From Acidiflorens sp963847715 (GTDB lineage Bacteria; Acidobacteriota; Terriglobia; Terriglobales; Acidobacteriaceae): 64,000 nucleotides of DNA. The position numbers and the translations under genes are program-made. This document shows, piece by piece, positions 1-9,176 of the stretch. How positions within the stretch are numbered: the first letter of the stretch is position 1; every line of letters starts with the position of its first letter. The notes beneath the pieces are model-generated. The model was not told where the DNA came from and did no database searches. It was given only the letters and a program-made list of their open reading frames with translations. The DNA is taken from assembly GCA_963847715.1 (NCBI GenBank), contig CAWKAZ010000003.1, forward strand, positions 62,001-126,000, read 5' to 3'.

Positions 1-1
1 C

Positions 2-1126
2 GTCGTGCTGGTTCCAGAATCCGGCGAAGCAGCTAGCACCGTCGAGGTCGCCACCTTCCGTTCCGACGTCGGCTACTCCGATGGCCGTCATCCCGATGGA
101 GTGCGCTTCTCCCACGATCCCCGCGAAGACGTCGAGCGCCGCGACTTCACCATCAACGGCATGATGCTCGATCCGGCCACGAACGAAGTCCTGGATTTTG
201 TCGGTGGACGGGCCGACCTCAAAGCGGGAATCATTCGCGCGATCGGAGATCCCGAGCGCCGTTTCGCGGAAGACAAACTGCGCATGCTCCGCGCCGTGCG
301 CTTTGCCGCGCGTTTCGATTACCAGATCGATCCCGCAACCATGGCCGCGATCCAGAAGCTGGCGTCTCAAATTCACCAGGTCTCCTGCGAGCGCGTGCGT
401 GAGGAACTCACCAAGATGCTCACCGAAGGCTGCGCGCGGCGGGCGTTCCTGTTGCTAGGCGAGACCAGGCTTCTACCTGAAGTCCTGCCCGAAATCGCCA
501 AAATGAAGGGCGTGGAGCAGCCCCCGCAATATCATCCCGAGGGGGACGTGTTCGTGCACACGCTGCTACTGCTCGATAAGCTTCCAGCGGGCGCCTCGAA
601 GACTCTGGCTTGGGGAGCACTGTTGCACGATGTGGGCAAGCCTCCGACGTTTCGTGTCGCGCCGGATCGGATTCGCTTTGATGGACATGTCGACGTCGGC
701 GTGAAGATGGCCGCCGAAATCTGCCGCCGTCTGCGCTTCTCGAATCACGAAACTGATCAGATTCTCGCCCTGGTCGACAATCACATGCGTTTGGGCCAAG
801 TGCAGCGCATGAAGCAATCCACACTGAAGAGATTTTTCCGTTTGCCTCACTTCGACGAACATCTCGAATTGCACCGCATCGATTGCCTGTCCAGCCACGG
901 CCAACTCGATGCTTACGATTATGCGCAGCAGCAGTTGCATTCCATGCCCCCGGAAGCGATTCGTCCGGAGCCGCTCGTTACAGGACGCGATCTGATCGAA
1001 GCAGGCTACGAGCCTGGTCCGAAGTTCAAAGAAATTCTCAGCGCCATCGAAGACGCACAACTCGAAGGCCGCATCACCTCGCACGAAGCAGCGATGGAGT
1101 ACGTGCGGCGCGAATTTCCGCTCTAG
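2..1126 (+). CDS. cca: CCA tRNA nucleotidyltransferase / poly(A) polymerase family, HD domain, 5'-truncated
   Basis: The reading frame is open to the left edge, so the N-terminus (with the Gly-Ser and DxD catalytic motifs of class II nucleotidyltransferases) lies outside the window. What is visible starts within the head domain. RRDFTINGMM near base 140 is the conserved neck-side motif, and a GGRADL-like segment follows. An HD domain begins with LLHDVGKP near base 625 and includes DGHVDVG and DNHMRL. Such enzymes add or repair the 3' CCA end of tRNA in the cytoplasm; the HD domain often has phosphatase or phosphodiesterase activity. The visible part is about 374 codons, consistent with most of a 450-residue protein. 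The family is clear; CCA-adding versus poly(A)-adding activity cannot be settled without the missing N-terminus. Confidence 0.9.
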   Translation, partial: VVLVPESGEAASTVEVATFRSDVGYSDGRHPDGVRFSHDPREDVERRDFTINGMMLDPATNEVLDFVGGRADLKAGIIRAIGDPERRFAEDKLRMLRAVRFAARFDYQIDPATMAAIQKLASQIHQVSCERVREELTKMLTEGCARRAFLLLGETRLLPEVLPEIAKMKGVEQPPQYHPEGDVFVHTLLLLDKLPAGASKTLAWGALLHDVGKPPTFRVAPDRIRFDGHVDVGVKMAAEICRRLRFSNHETDQILALVDNHMRLGQVQRMKQSTLKRFFRLPHFDEHLELHRIDCLSSHGQLDAYDYAQQQLHSMPPEAIRPEPLVTGRDLIEAGYEPGPKFKEILSAIEDAQLEGRITSHEAAMEYVRREFPL

Positions 1127-1151
1127 TGTGGAGCGGACACTCCTGTCCGCT
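1126..1151 (+). repeat. Dispersed hairpin repeat after cca, possible terminator
   Basis: A perfect 8-bp stem (1132-1139 with 1144-1151, loop CTCC) begins six bases after the cca stop codon and is followed by a T-rich stretch (gcttttgatttt), so it could end transcription. The sequence around it, GTGTGGAGCGGACACTCC, is a variant of the element at 3434-3458, which carries compensatory changes in the stem. Confidence 0.6.
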
Positions 1152-1550
1152 GCTTTTGATTTTGCCCTTCGATGTGTGTTGGGCGGTCTGCTGGGTCTTG
1201 TACCCTTAGTTAGCCCCCTACCCCCCTACCCTCGGTATATTAGAATCAAGAGTTTAGAGAGAATTCCCCTCAAAGTCCTGAGCGGAATGGAGTTATAGGC
1301 AAAGTATTCAGGAATAAGGACTTCAGTTGTCAAGGAGCGCTGGAAATTGGTTTGGGGCAGCTTCGAGGGCCGTTTTGGGAGGCGGCACACTCGTAGACTG
1401 CCCCAATCAGATCTTCATTATTATTCTGGCGCGGCCTTGATGCTATGTCTGTGAGGCTGATCACGGATGGTTTGTGATGAAACAAGATTGATTACGGAGA
1501 AGATGTGCCAGTGGCCAAGACAACGATAGAATGAGCTTTGTGAGGTGGCG
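1127..1550. other. Intergenic region between cca and addiction module
   Basis: No convincing gene. It holds the hairpin repeat at its left end, a C-rich run of ccctacc-like units near 1215-1232, and an AT-rich patch near 1236-1250 (tatattagaat) that resembles a -10 element. A perfect 9-bp inverted repeat, ttggggcag at 1352-1360 with ctgccccaa at 1398-1406, could fold in RNA or bind a dimer. Nothing else is recognisable. Confidence 0.5.
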
Positions 1551-1799
1551 ATGGCTCAGATGACGCAGCAGGTTTCCAAGTTGCTCGAAGAAGCTCTTTC
1601 ACTTTCGGTCGAAGAGCAGGAAGCACTTGCGGATTCGCTCATCTCCAGTCTCGGCGGGAAAGTGGATGAAGGTGTAAGGGCGGCTTGGGATGACGAGACT
1701 AAGAAGCGGATTACCGATCTGGATACAGGCAGGGCAAAAACCGTTCCGTGGTCGGAAGTTCGCAATCGGAATTTAGCGAAGCTGCCGCGTGCCCACTAG
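1551..1799 (+). CDS. Addiction-module antitoxin, Unstab_antitox (TIGR02574-like) family
   Basis: Small acidic, helical protein of about 82 residues. It has the family's N-terminal pattern VSKLLEEALSLSVEEQEALADSLISSL and a C-terminal half ending in VPWSEVRNRNLAKL. The VPWSEV segment is typical of the putative addiction-module component family (PF09720). I chose the ATG at 1551 because GAGG at 1542-1545 sits five bases upstream; an in-frame GTG lies at 1545. The stop overlaps the toxin start at 1789, so the two genes are translationally coupled. It should neutralise a ParE/RelE-type toxin, which here is frameshifted (next entry). Confidence 0.82.
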   Translation: MAQMTQQVSKLLEEALSLSVEEQEALADSLISSLGGKVDEGVRAAWDDETKKRITDLDTGRAKTVPWSEVRNRNLAKLPRAH

Positions 1800-2092
1800 G
1801 ATATTGGAACTTCACGAAGAAGCCGCTGCCGAATATGACGCGGCGTTCGATTGGTATCTCCAGCACAGCCCCGACGCAGCCCTCAAGTTCGACGCAGAAT
1901 TTGATCGTGCGCTCGCCGAGATTGCGCGGGCTCCTCAGCGTTGGGCAAACGGTCCTTGCAATACCCCCCCGGCTACTGCTGCGAACGTTTCCTTTCCTTC
2001 TAATTTATCGAGAGCGGGCTGGCGGAGATCTTCAGATCGTGGCCGTCGCCCACACCAGCCGCAGGCCGCGATACTGGAGAGAGCGGGTCTGA
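1789..2092 (+). pseudogene. ParE/RelE-type toxin, frameshifted in a C7 run
   Basis: The first 58 or so codons read as a ParE-like plasmid-stabilisation toxin (ILELHEEAAAEYDAAFDWYL, then a second helix ending in APQRWA). After a run of seven C at 1964-1970 this frame becomes meaningless and stops at 2103. The next frame instead continues with LRTFPFLLIYRE and VVAVAHTSRRPRYW-like residues, the exact family C-terminus (beta strands plus the HxxRxPxYW tail), and stops at 2092. Removing one C restores a protein of about 100 residues. So the gene is a recent frameshift, a phase-variable allele, or a base-calling error in the homopolymer. It overlaps the antitoxin by 11 bases. Confidence 0.8.
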
Positions 2093-2187
2093 GCTTGACA
2101 TAAGAACAGGCCCCTCCTAGGCGGAGCCTGGACAACCGCAACAGTCATCATGAATACTCAGGCACCCAAGACGCACAATGATTTCGC

Positions 2188-2454
2188 ATGCTGACGAAAG
2201 ATGCGTGGGCAAAAGAGCGCAAGCTTGGCGCTGCTGTGATCGCGGGCTGGGTCATGCTTCTGTACGTTCAAACCTTGACCTCCGTCTGTACCCCTTCCGT
2301 AGGACTGCTTTCTTGGCCGATCCTTCTGATCAGTCTCGCATCGCCGGTCGCGTTTCTCTGGGCAGCGGCCAAGGACAAATGGTGGTGGGCGATTGGGCTA
2401 ATTCCATCTGTTTTGCTCCTACTGACCGTGCTTGGAACCTTCGAGGGCTGCTGA
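2188..2454 (+). CDS. Small hypothetical membrane protein
   Basis: An 88-residue open frame with about three hydrophobic stretches: roughly residues 14-33, 38-58 (LLSWPILLISLASPVAFLW) and 66-83 (WWWAIGLIPSVLLLLTVLG). Positive residues (KERK) sit at the N-terminus. I do not recognise the family. The start ATG has no obvious ribosome-binding site, and a longer frame overlaps it (2178-2564); the membrane-like pattern favours this one. Its neighbours give no functional hint. Moderate to low confidence that it is a gene. Confidence 0.42.
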   Translation: MLTKDAWAKERKLGAAVIAGWVMLLYVQTLTSVCTPSVGLLSWPILLISLASPVAFLWAAAKDKWWWAIGLIPSVLLLLTVLGTFEGC

Positions 2455-2590
2455 TCCAGGTTCCAGGCGGCCTCCGTCAGAGTCCCCGCCCTGTGCCCGC
2501 AAAGAACGCAGGCACAAGGACGTGGCACTCTAGGGAATTGAGATGGGGAACTCTGCCAGACTGAGACGCGTACCTACGAGCGGAGGATTC

Positions 2591-3391
2591 ATGAGGAAAA
2601 CTTTTTTGCTTCTGGCGATACTGACGATGTCTGCTGCGGCCTGGGCTCAGTCAGATGCACGCCCGGAGATCCTGGTGCTCGGCACTTATCACATGTCGAA
2701 CCCGGGACACGATCTCCACAACATGAAGGCGGACGATGTTCTGTCGGAGAAACGCCAGCAGGAAGTCGCGCAGCTGATCGAAGTCTTGAAGAAGTTTCAT
2801 CCGACGAAGATTGCGATCGAAGCCGACCCCGGCAGCGAGCGGGTGGAGAAGCAGTATTTCGACTATGTGGCCGGGAAGTACACGCTGTCGCCGAACGAAA
2901 TTGATCAGATCGGTTACCGGCTGGCCAAAGAGCTTGGCCATCGCGCCGTGTACGGAGTCGACGAGGAGGCCGATTTCCCGTGGCCCCGCGTGGTTGATTA
3001 CGCAAAAGCGAACGGACGCAAAGACAAGCTCGACGCGATCAGTGCGGAGTGGGGCGTGATGGTGAAAGAGCAGGGAGAATTCCTGGCATCGCACACCGTG
3101 CTCGAGACGCTGCTGTACATGAATTCCGATGCGAAGGCGGCCAAGGACGTGGCGACCTACTACGCCATCGTGCCCTTCGGCGACCCTGGCGATTACGCGG
3201 GACCGGATCTGCTGGCGGCGTGGTTTCAGAGAAATATCCGCATCTATCACAACATCGTGAACCTGGTTGAGGGTCCGAACGACAGGATTCTCGTGATCTA
3301 CGGGGCCGGGCACCTTGGGTGGTTACGCCAAGACATTGCGAACGACGCGAGCGTCAAACTGCGGAAGATTGGGGAGTTCGCCGGACAGTAG
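2591..3391 (+). CDS. DUF5694 domain-containing exported protein
   Basis: A protein of 266 residues with a signal peptide (MRKTFLLLAILTMSAAAWAQ). The following domain opens with EILVLGTYHMSNPG and includes IAIEADP, YGVDEEADFPW and the C-terminal VIYGAGHLGWLR. This matches the DUF5694 family, thought to be related to the TraB/GumN hydrolase-like fold; substrate and reaction are unknown. The ATG at 2591 is chosen because CGGAGG ends five bases upstream and the signal peptide starts there; an upstream in-frame ATG at 2543 would bury the signal. It probably acts in the periplasm. It converges on the BNR-repeat gene, with a hairpin repeat between the two stops. Confidence 0.82.
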   Translation: MRKTFLLLAILTMSAAAWAQSDARPEILVLGTYHMSNPGHDLHNMKADDVLSEKRQQEVAQLIEVLKKFHPTKIAIEADPGSERVEKQYFDYVAGKYTLSPNEIDQIGYRLAKELGHRAVYGVDEEADFPWPRVVDYAKANGRKDKLDAISAEWGVMVKEQGEFLASHTVLETLLYMNSDAKAAKDVATYYAIVPFGDPGDYAGPDLLAAWFQRNIRIYHNIVNLVEGPNDRILVIYGAGHLGWLRQDIANDASVKLRKIGEFAGQ

Positions 3392-3433
3392 CGAACGTTT
3401 GCCTTCCGTCATCTTCGCGCGGGGTGCGAGCGC

Positions 3434-3458
3434 GCGGGCAGGAATGCCCGCTCCACAC
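3434..3458 (-). repeat. Dispersed hairpin repeat, second copy
   Basis: A perfect 7-bp stem (GCGGGCA 3434-3440, loop GGAA, TGCCCGC 3445-3451) lies between two converging genes. Read on the minus strand the element is GTGTGGAGCGGGCATTCC, the same repeat as at 1126-1151. The stem differs by a paired A-U to G-C change, so pairing is preserved. Multi-copy intergenic elements of this type are common in Acidobacteria by my recollection. Confidence 0.6.
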
Positions 3459-3461
3459 AAG

Positions 3462-6400
3462 CTAGTTCTCGTCTCTGTCCTGGGTTGTGGTTTGGGCCGC
3501 GCCCGCTGCTCCGGGAACTGGCTTTTGTAGATCGATCTGCGGCAACTTTGCTTTCTTTAGTTGCTGGTTCAGTTCCGGAATGTCTTTCGACTTGAGTTGG
3601 TCCCATGCCGACAACTGCTCGACTAACGCTTTGTCGAGTTCCTCGAACATGGCGGTTTGCTGGGTGGTTGGTCCGGAGTCAGCGGTATCTAGAGCGTTGA
3701 GGACTCCGGCGAACCCGCCGTTGATGCGCGAAAGACTGCGGCCTTCGGGAGTGCTCAAGTAGCGCGCGCCAAAACCGCCTTCTCCACCTTCGATGGTTGC
3801 GGCTTTGGCGTCGAGCGCGGCCGCGGCTTTGCTGATTGCCTCAGATTTTTTCTCGGGCAGCGACTTCAGCTGCGCACGCACGCCACGAATCTGTTGCAGC
3901 GCTTCGTAGTCACGGTGCAGCGCATCGGCGATTTTGCGGTCGAGGTCGAAATGACGGTCCAAGTCAGTGGCGGAAACTTTGACACGCGGATCCACCCCGA
4001 CGCTGAGAAGTGACGAATAGGACTGGCGTCCGGCGGTTAGAACGATTTTGTAGTGTCCAGGTACGACGGTGGCTCCGAGCGGATAGCGGGGCGTGTCGTG
4101 GTAAATGGCCGAGATCGGATACTCGTGCTCGAGCACATCGGGAGCGGGATAGGTCAAATCCCAGACGAAGCGATGCATGCCGGGCGCGGTGAACAAGATT
4201 CTCGACGGACGCACCCAGTACATAGGAACGTTGAGTTCTTTGGGATTCACAGGCTCGGGCGTATCGAGGCTCGAAAAGTGGCGGATGAGGTGGCTGCCCG
4301 AGTTATCGAAGATATCGAGAGTGACAGGAGCGTCGACGATGTTGGAGCTGATCCAGTAATCGATCATCGCGCCGTCGGGAGGATTTTGTCCGGCAGGCTC
4401 TTCAGGAGGAAGCGGCGTGTCGGTGTTGTTGTTGCGGCGCACGCGGTAGGCATTCTGAGGAGTGAAAAGGTGCGCGGGAACGGTTGTCAGTTGCGGCCTG
4501 AGTTGGCGCAGCGGGGAAATGTTATCGAGAATCCAGAACGACCGGCCGTGAGTTCCGACGACGACGTCGTCTTTATGGACGACCAAGTCGCGGATCGAGG
4601 TAGCGGGCAAATTTAATCTCAGGGATTGCCAATGATCGCCGTCGTCCCAGGAAACGTAAACGCTTCGTTCAGTTCCGGCGAAGAGCATGCTTGGACGCCC
4701 GGGATCTTCGCGAACGGTGTTGACGGGTTCGTTATCGGGCAGGCCATTCACGATCTTCTGCCAGGTCTTGCCACCGTCGTGCGTGCGGTAGATATAAGGA
4801 TGCAGGTCGTCAAGGCGGAGACGGTTGATGGCAGCGTAGACGGTCGAGGTGTTGGAGCGCGAGGCGTCGAGTTGGGCGACCTTGCTCCACGGAGTCAGCT
4901 CCGGCGGAGTCACGTTCTGCCAGTTCTTGCCGCCATCATGCGTGACTTGAATCTGGCCGTCGTCGGTTCCGGCCCAGATCAGGTTGGCGTCTTTCGGAGA
5001 CGGAGCAATCGAATAGATCACGCCGCGATGTTTGCCTTTCGCGGGATCGGCTTCCACAAACGAGCCTAGCGTTGCTGGAATGCCTGGGTCTTCGCGAGTT
5101 AGATCGGGGCTGATGACTTGCCAACTGTTGCCGCCGTCGCGAGTTGAAAACAGAACGTTCGATCCTAAATAGAGGATGTGTGGATCGGCTTGCGAGAAAA
5201 TCAGCGGCGCGGTGCGATTGAAGCGATAGTCGCCTTTGCGCAGGACGACGGGCGAAACGTCGCGGGTCTGTCCAGTATTGCGATCGAACACGGTGACCTT
5301 GCCGCCGTAGATCAGGTTGGGATGCAGAGGATCGGGCGCAACGTAGCCGTATTCTTCCGTGCCGACGGTAGTCCAGTCGCGGAAAGTAATTTCGCCGAAG
5401 TCGCTGCGGCTGGCGGTACCGATCGAGCCGCTCTCTTGCTGGCCTCCGTAAACCCAGTAGGGAAACTGGTTGTCGGTGATGACGTGGTAGAACTGCGCGG
5501 TCGGCTGGTTGTACCAACTGCTCCAGGTCTGGCCGCCGTTCACGCTGATGGTCACACCCTGATCGAGGGCGAGCGCGATGATGTCTGGGTTTTCGGGATT
5601 GATCCAGATGGTGTGGTAGTCGTCGCCTCCCGGCGCGCCTTTGATGGCCGCAAAATTCTTGCCCGCGTCGGTCGAGCGGTAGGTACTGGTGTTGGCGACG
5701 TAGATCACGTCTTTGTTTTTGGGATCGACTCGGACGCAGCCGAAATCGTCGCCGCGTCCGTAGACGCGGTCTTCATTGTTGACCTGCTGCCACCTCTCAC
5801 CGGCATCGTCGGAACGGTAGATGCCGCTATTCTTTTTGGCATTCACCCAGGCGTACATCCGGTCAGGATCGCTGGGCGAAACAGTAGGGCCAATGCGGCC
5901 GATGCCTTCGTCCGGGCCGGGCAATCCCTTGGTGAGTTGCCGCCAGGTGTCGCCGCCATCGGTCGACTTATAAAGACCGCTGCCAGAGCCTGTGTATCCG
6001 CCTCCGGTCGTCCACACAGGACGGCGCGACGCCCACATGCTGGCGAAGATCGTCTGCGAGTTGCGCGGATCGAAGACAAGGTCCATGCCGCCGACGTTTT
6101 CGTCTTTGTAGAGAACGCGCTGGAAGGTTTTTCCGCCGTCGAGCGAGCGGTAAATGCCGCGCTCGGTGTTAGGACCGTAAGGATGTCCTTGAGCGGCAAC
6201 GAAGAGGCGATTCGGATCTTTCGGATCAACGATGATCGAGGCGATCTGCTGAGCGTCGTAGAGACCGATGTGGTACCAGTTGCGTCCCGAGTCAGTTGAC
6301 TTGTACATGCCATCGCCGACGGAGAGATCAGGGCGTCGGAGCCCTTCTCCGCTGCCAACGTAGATGGTGTTGGGTTCGGAAGGCGCGATGGCGAGGGCTC

Positions 6401-6677
6401 CGATGGACTGCGTGGGTTCACCATCGAAGATCGGGGTCCAGGTGCGTCCGGCGTCGGTAGTTTTCCAGACGCCTCCGTTGTTGGGCGCCATATAGAAGAC
6501 ATTCGGCTGGCTGGGAATGCCGGAGATAGCCACAGTGCGTCCGCCACGAAAGGGGCCGATCATGCGCCAGTGCAGATCTTGGAACAGTGACGGGTCGAAT
6601 GGCTGTGCAGAAAGCGCTGGCGAGAAAAGTGCAAGACAAAGCGAGGCAAGCAGAATCGAGCGACGGAGTTTGTTCAC
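3462..6677 (-). CDS. Exported BNR/sortilin (VPS10)-like beta-propeller protein
   Basis: About 1071 residues. A signal peptide (KLRRSILLASLCLALFSPAL) is followed by MIGPFRGGRT and a long series of BNR/YVTN-type blades with Asp-box signatures such as TDAGRTW, TDSGRNW, DGGDTW, NGGQTW and DGGKTW. This describes two seven- to ten-bladed propellers over roughly residues 30-720. The last 300 residues have an immunoglobulin-like part and a helical tail. Such proteins are abundant in Acidobacteria and are annotated as glycosyl-hydrolase or WD40/YVTN/BNR-like; the ligand is unknown and no glycosidase active site is evident. I chose GTG at 6677, with AGAGG eight bases upstream and the signal peptide directly after; an upstream ATG at 6710 is possible. 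Secreted or periplasmic. Confidence 0.87.
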   Translation of the reverse strand: MNKLRRSILLASLCLALFSPALSAQPFDPSLFQDLHWRMIGPFRGGRTVAISGIPSQPNVFYMAPNNGGVWKTTDAGRTWTPIFDGEPTQSIGALAIAPSEPNTIYVGSGEGLRRPDLSVGDGMYKSTDSGRNWYHIGLYDAQQIASIIVDPKDPNRLFVAAQGHPYGPNTERGIYRSLDGGKTFQRVLYKDENVGGMDLVFDPRNSQTIFASMWASRRPVWTTGGGYTGSGSGLYKSTDGGDTWRQLTKGLPGPDEGIGRIGPTVSPSDPDRMYAWVNAKKNSGIYRSDDAGERWQQVNNEDRVYGRGDDFGCVRVDPKNKDVIYVANTSTYRSTDAGKNFAAIKGAPGGDDYHTIWINPENPDIIALALDQGVTISVNGGQTWSSWYNQPTAQFYHVITDNQFPYWVYGGQQESGSIGTASRSDFGEITFRDWTTVGTEEYGYVAPDPLHPNLIYGGKVTVFDRNTGQTRDVSPVVLRKGDYRFNRTAPLIFSQADPHILYLGSNVLFSTRDGGNSWQVISPDLTREDPGIPATLGSFVEADPAKGKHRGVIYSIAPSPKDANLIWAGTDDGQIQVTHDGGKNWQNVTPPELTPWSKVAQLDASRSNTSTVYAAINRLRLDDLHPYIYRTHDGGKTWQKIVNGLPDNEPVNTVREDPGRPSMLFAGTERSVYVSWDDGDHWQSLRLNLPATSIRDLVVHKDDVVVGTHGRSFWILDNISPLRQLRPQLTTVPAHLFTPQNAYRVRRNNNTDTPLPPEEPAGQNPPDGAMIDYWISSNIVDAPVTLDIFDNSGSHLIRHFSSLDTPEPVNPKELNVPMYWVRPSRILFTAPGMHRFVWDLTYPAPDVLEHEYPISAIYHDTPRYPLGATVVPGHYKIVLTAGRQSYSSLLSVGVDPRVKVSATDLDRHFDLDRKIADALHRDYEALQQIRGVRAQLKSLPEKKSEAISKAAAALDAKAATIEGGEGGFGARYLSTPEGRSLSRINGGFAGVLNALDTADSGPTTQQTAMFEELDKALVEQLSAWDQLKSKDIPELNQQLKKAKLPQIDLQKPVPGAAGAAQTTTQDRDEN

Positions 6678-6809
6678 AGTTGACCTCTGAGAAAGGCAAG
6701 GATAAACCAAGGGGGCGGAAATCGAACAGCACAGAGCAGGCCTGGCGAATTAGTTTCCCGGCGCCGCCCGTCCTAGTACAATCGCCATCGTTCGAGGAGG
6801 GAAGCCTCG

Positions 6810-9122
6810 ATGAAAATGCGCTCTCGATTTTTTCGCGCTTCGGCTGTTCTATTGCTGGTTCTCCTCAATGTGTTGAGTGGAACCACTCAACAAACAGCGG
6901 CCCAACCGACTCGCATCGACCGTTTGGCAGCGCTTGGCCAGTTGTGGGCTGCGGTAAAGTTCTTCCATCCATATCTGGCTTACCGGGACAACCTGGATTG
7001 GGACGGAGCCCTCGTTAGCACGATCCCCAAAGTGAACGCTGCCCGAAATGGCCAGGAGTATGCAGCAGCCGTCGAAGGCATGCTGAAGCAACTCGGTGAT
7101 CCGGCAACGCATGTACTCGACACGCCGGTGCCACCAAAGGCAGGCACCTCTTCCGCAGGTGACCGCCAGCCTACTTACCGAAGAAATGCAGACGGGATCG
7201 TGGTAGTTAGCATGACGCGTTACTCAGATTTCCAGGACTTTACCGGAACCCGGAAGAAATTAGCGGCCCTGACGAAAGAACTCGCCACAGCCCGCGCCGT
7301 TGTGTTTGATCTGCGTCCGGAAGAGACACCCTCCGAATCGGAGCAGGGACTTGCTACTTACGCCATCTCCGAGAGCGGTCTTGCCGGAGCGTTCACCACC
7401 ACGTCCCTCGAAATGCCCGGCGAACGCCGACGCATGCACATTGGCTACGCTCCGCAGGACGGCACCACCAGCGGGGGCTATAGTTCCGGGTTTTATCTTC
7501 AGGGCCGCCCATCGCTCAAACCGGAATCAAGCGCAAAAGACCTACCGGTGGTCTTTCTTATAGGCCCCCACGCGGATTTGCCAGACATGGCGCTCGGTCT
7601 TCAAGCCTCGGGCAAGGGTGCGATCGTATTGGAAGGTGCGTTCAACGAGGAAGTTGCGATCAGCACGCAGCCTGTCGAACTTCCCGACGGCGTCCGGGCC
7701 CAGATCAGGTTAGGCGAATTGGTATACGGGGACGGCACAAGCGGTTTCGCGCCCAATCTGGCAGTGGCTGCCTCGGGCGAAAAGGGGGAGCAGAATCCGG
7801 CGCTGCAAGCGGCGATTCAACTCGCGATGGCGGGCAAGTTTTCGCCGCCGTCCCGGACAAAGCTGATTGAGCGAGCAGTCCCGCGGTTCGACAATCCATA
7901 CGATGATATGCAATATCCGCCATCTGAATATCGTATTCTGGCGGCCTTTCGTGCATGGGCGGTCATCAATTATTTCTTTCCCTATAAGGAGTTCATGGGA
8001 GAGGACTGGAATGAAACGCTCCGCCAATTCATTCCGCGGATGGAGGAAGCCAAGGACGCTCTCGATTACAACCTTGCCGTCGCGGAAATGATGACCCATA
8101 TCCATGACAGTCACGGCTCAGTCATCAGTCCGGTTCTGCGAAAGCATTTTGGTGAAGCCGCAGTCCCGGTGCGGCTGCGGATGATCGAAGGAGCGCCGGT
8201 GATTACCGGGTTCACCAACGCCGAAGCAGCGAAGGCCGCTGGACTTGAGATCGGCGACGTGATCCTAAAGGTGGACGGCGAAGATGCAAACCAGCGAATT
8301 GCGAACCGGCTGAAGTACATGGACTATTCGACGCCGCAGTCGGGCATGTTCTACGCCACCGAAAGAAGCCTCGGCCGAGGCCCGGTCGATTCGACCGCAA
8401 CTCTCACTATCCGGGACCTCCGCGATCAGGTGCGAGAGGTAAAAGTGGCGCGCAAGGCGGAATATGCATCGAAAAACCAGGGCGACCGCACCGGAGATAT
8501 TCTGCGGGTGCTGCCCGGAAACATCGGCTATGCCGATCTCGATCGCCTCTCAGCATCGCAGGTGGACGAGATGTTCGAAAAATTTAAAGGCTGCCCGGCC
8601 ATTATTTTCGATGATCGCGGCTACCCTCAAGGAACAGCCTGGCAGATCGCCCCTCGGCTAACGGAGAAAACTGATGTAGTGGCGGCGCTGTTCAAGCGGC
8701 GCGATCCCATGTCGCCGGACTTTCCGAACGGCGAGTTGTTCAGCTCCCAGGAGGTGACGACCTTCTTGCAACGGCTGCCGCACACCGACAAGTGGCGTTA
8801 CCACGGCAAAACGGTGATGTTGATTGATGAGCGCACAATCAGCCAAGCCGAGCACACCGGCTTATTCTTGGAAGCCGCCAACGACTCGAAATTCATAGGA
8901 AGTCCGACTCAAGGCGCCAATGGGGACGTGACGAATTTCTCTTTGCCCGGAGGAATTCACGTGTACTTCAGCGGTCAGGGCGTCTGGCATGCTGATGGAC
9001 GGCAACTACAGCGCGTGGGCCTGCAGCCGATTGTCGATGTGCGCCCGACGCTCGCGGGAATTCGTGCGGGAAAGGACGAGGTGCTCGACAGAGCGATCGA
9101 GTACCTCGAGCACAGCCCCTAG
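6810..9122 (+). CDS. S41 family peptidase with PDZ domain, exported
   Basis: A protein of 770 residues with a signal sequence (about 1-31). An N-terminal module has the S41-type helical cap (LWAAVKFFHPYLAYRD), and the related AFRAWAVINYFFPYKEFMGEDW recurs near residue 385. A PDZ domain follows near 455-510 (ITGFTNAEAAKAAGLEIGDV). The C-terminal S41 protease core contains DERTISQAEHTG with the predicted nucleophile Ser678, then GSPTQGANGDVT. The Lys of CtpA-type enzymes is not at the expected place, so a tricorn-type arrangement is more likely. The repeated cap suggests an internal duplication. The ATG at 6810 has GAGGAGG nine bases upstream. It is divergent from the BNR protein across 130 bases, which may hold both promoters. 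Probably periplasmic. Confidence 0.88.
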   Translation: MKMRSRFFRASAVLLLVLLNVLSGTTQQTAAQPTRIDRLAALGQLWAAVKFFHPYLAYRDNLDWDGALVSTIPKVNAARNGQEYAAAVEGMLKQLGDPATHVLDTPVPPKAGTSSAGDRQPTYRRNADGIVVVSMTRYSDFQDFTGTRKKLAALTKELATARAVVFDLRPEETPSESEQGLATYAISESGLAGAFTTTSLEMPGERRRMHIGYAPQDGTTSGGYSSGFYLQGRPSLKPESSAKDLPVVFLIGPHADLPDMALGLQASGKGAIVLEGAFNEEVAISTQPVELPDGVRAQIRLGELVYGDGTSGFAPNLAVAASGEKGEQNPALQAAIQLAMAGKFSPPSRTKLIERAVPRFDNPYDDMQYPPSEYRILAAFRAWAVINYFFPYKEFMGEDWNETLRQFIPRMEEAKDALDYNLAVAEMMTHIHDSHGSVISPVLRKHFGEAAVPVRLRMIEGAPVITGFTNAEAAKAAGLEIGDVILKVDGEDANQRIANRLKYMDYSTPQSGMFYATERSLGRGPVDSTATLTIRDLRDQVREVKVARKAEYASKNQGDRTGDILRVLPGNIGYADLDRLSASQVDEMFEKFKGCPAIIFDDRGYPQGTAWQIAPRLTEKTDVVAALFKRRDPMSPDFPNGELFSSQEVTTFLQRLPHTDKWRYHGKTVMLIDERTISQAEHTGLFLEAANDSKFIGSPTQGANGDVTNFSLPGGIHVYFSGQGVWHADGRQLQRVGLQPIVDVRPTLAGIRAGKDEVLDRAIEYLEHSP

Positions 9123-9176
9123 TGAGGCGTGCAGTTAGATCCTGCCCGGAAATCGGACAGTGCTTGCCTCCCGCCG

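Noticed and set aside
883..1209. Plus-strand frame running from cca through the hairpin repeat
   Set aside because: It overlaps cca in another frame and its tail is only the translated hairpin repeat, a known source of false small genes.
5178..6299. 373-codon plus-strand frame inside the BNR-repeat gene
   Set aside because: Antisense shadow of repeated Asp-box codons; no start signal and no recognisable domain.
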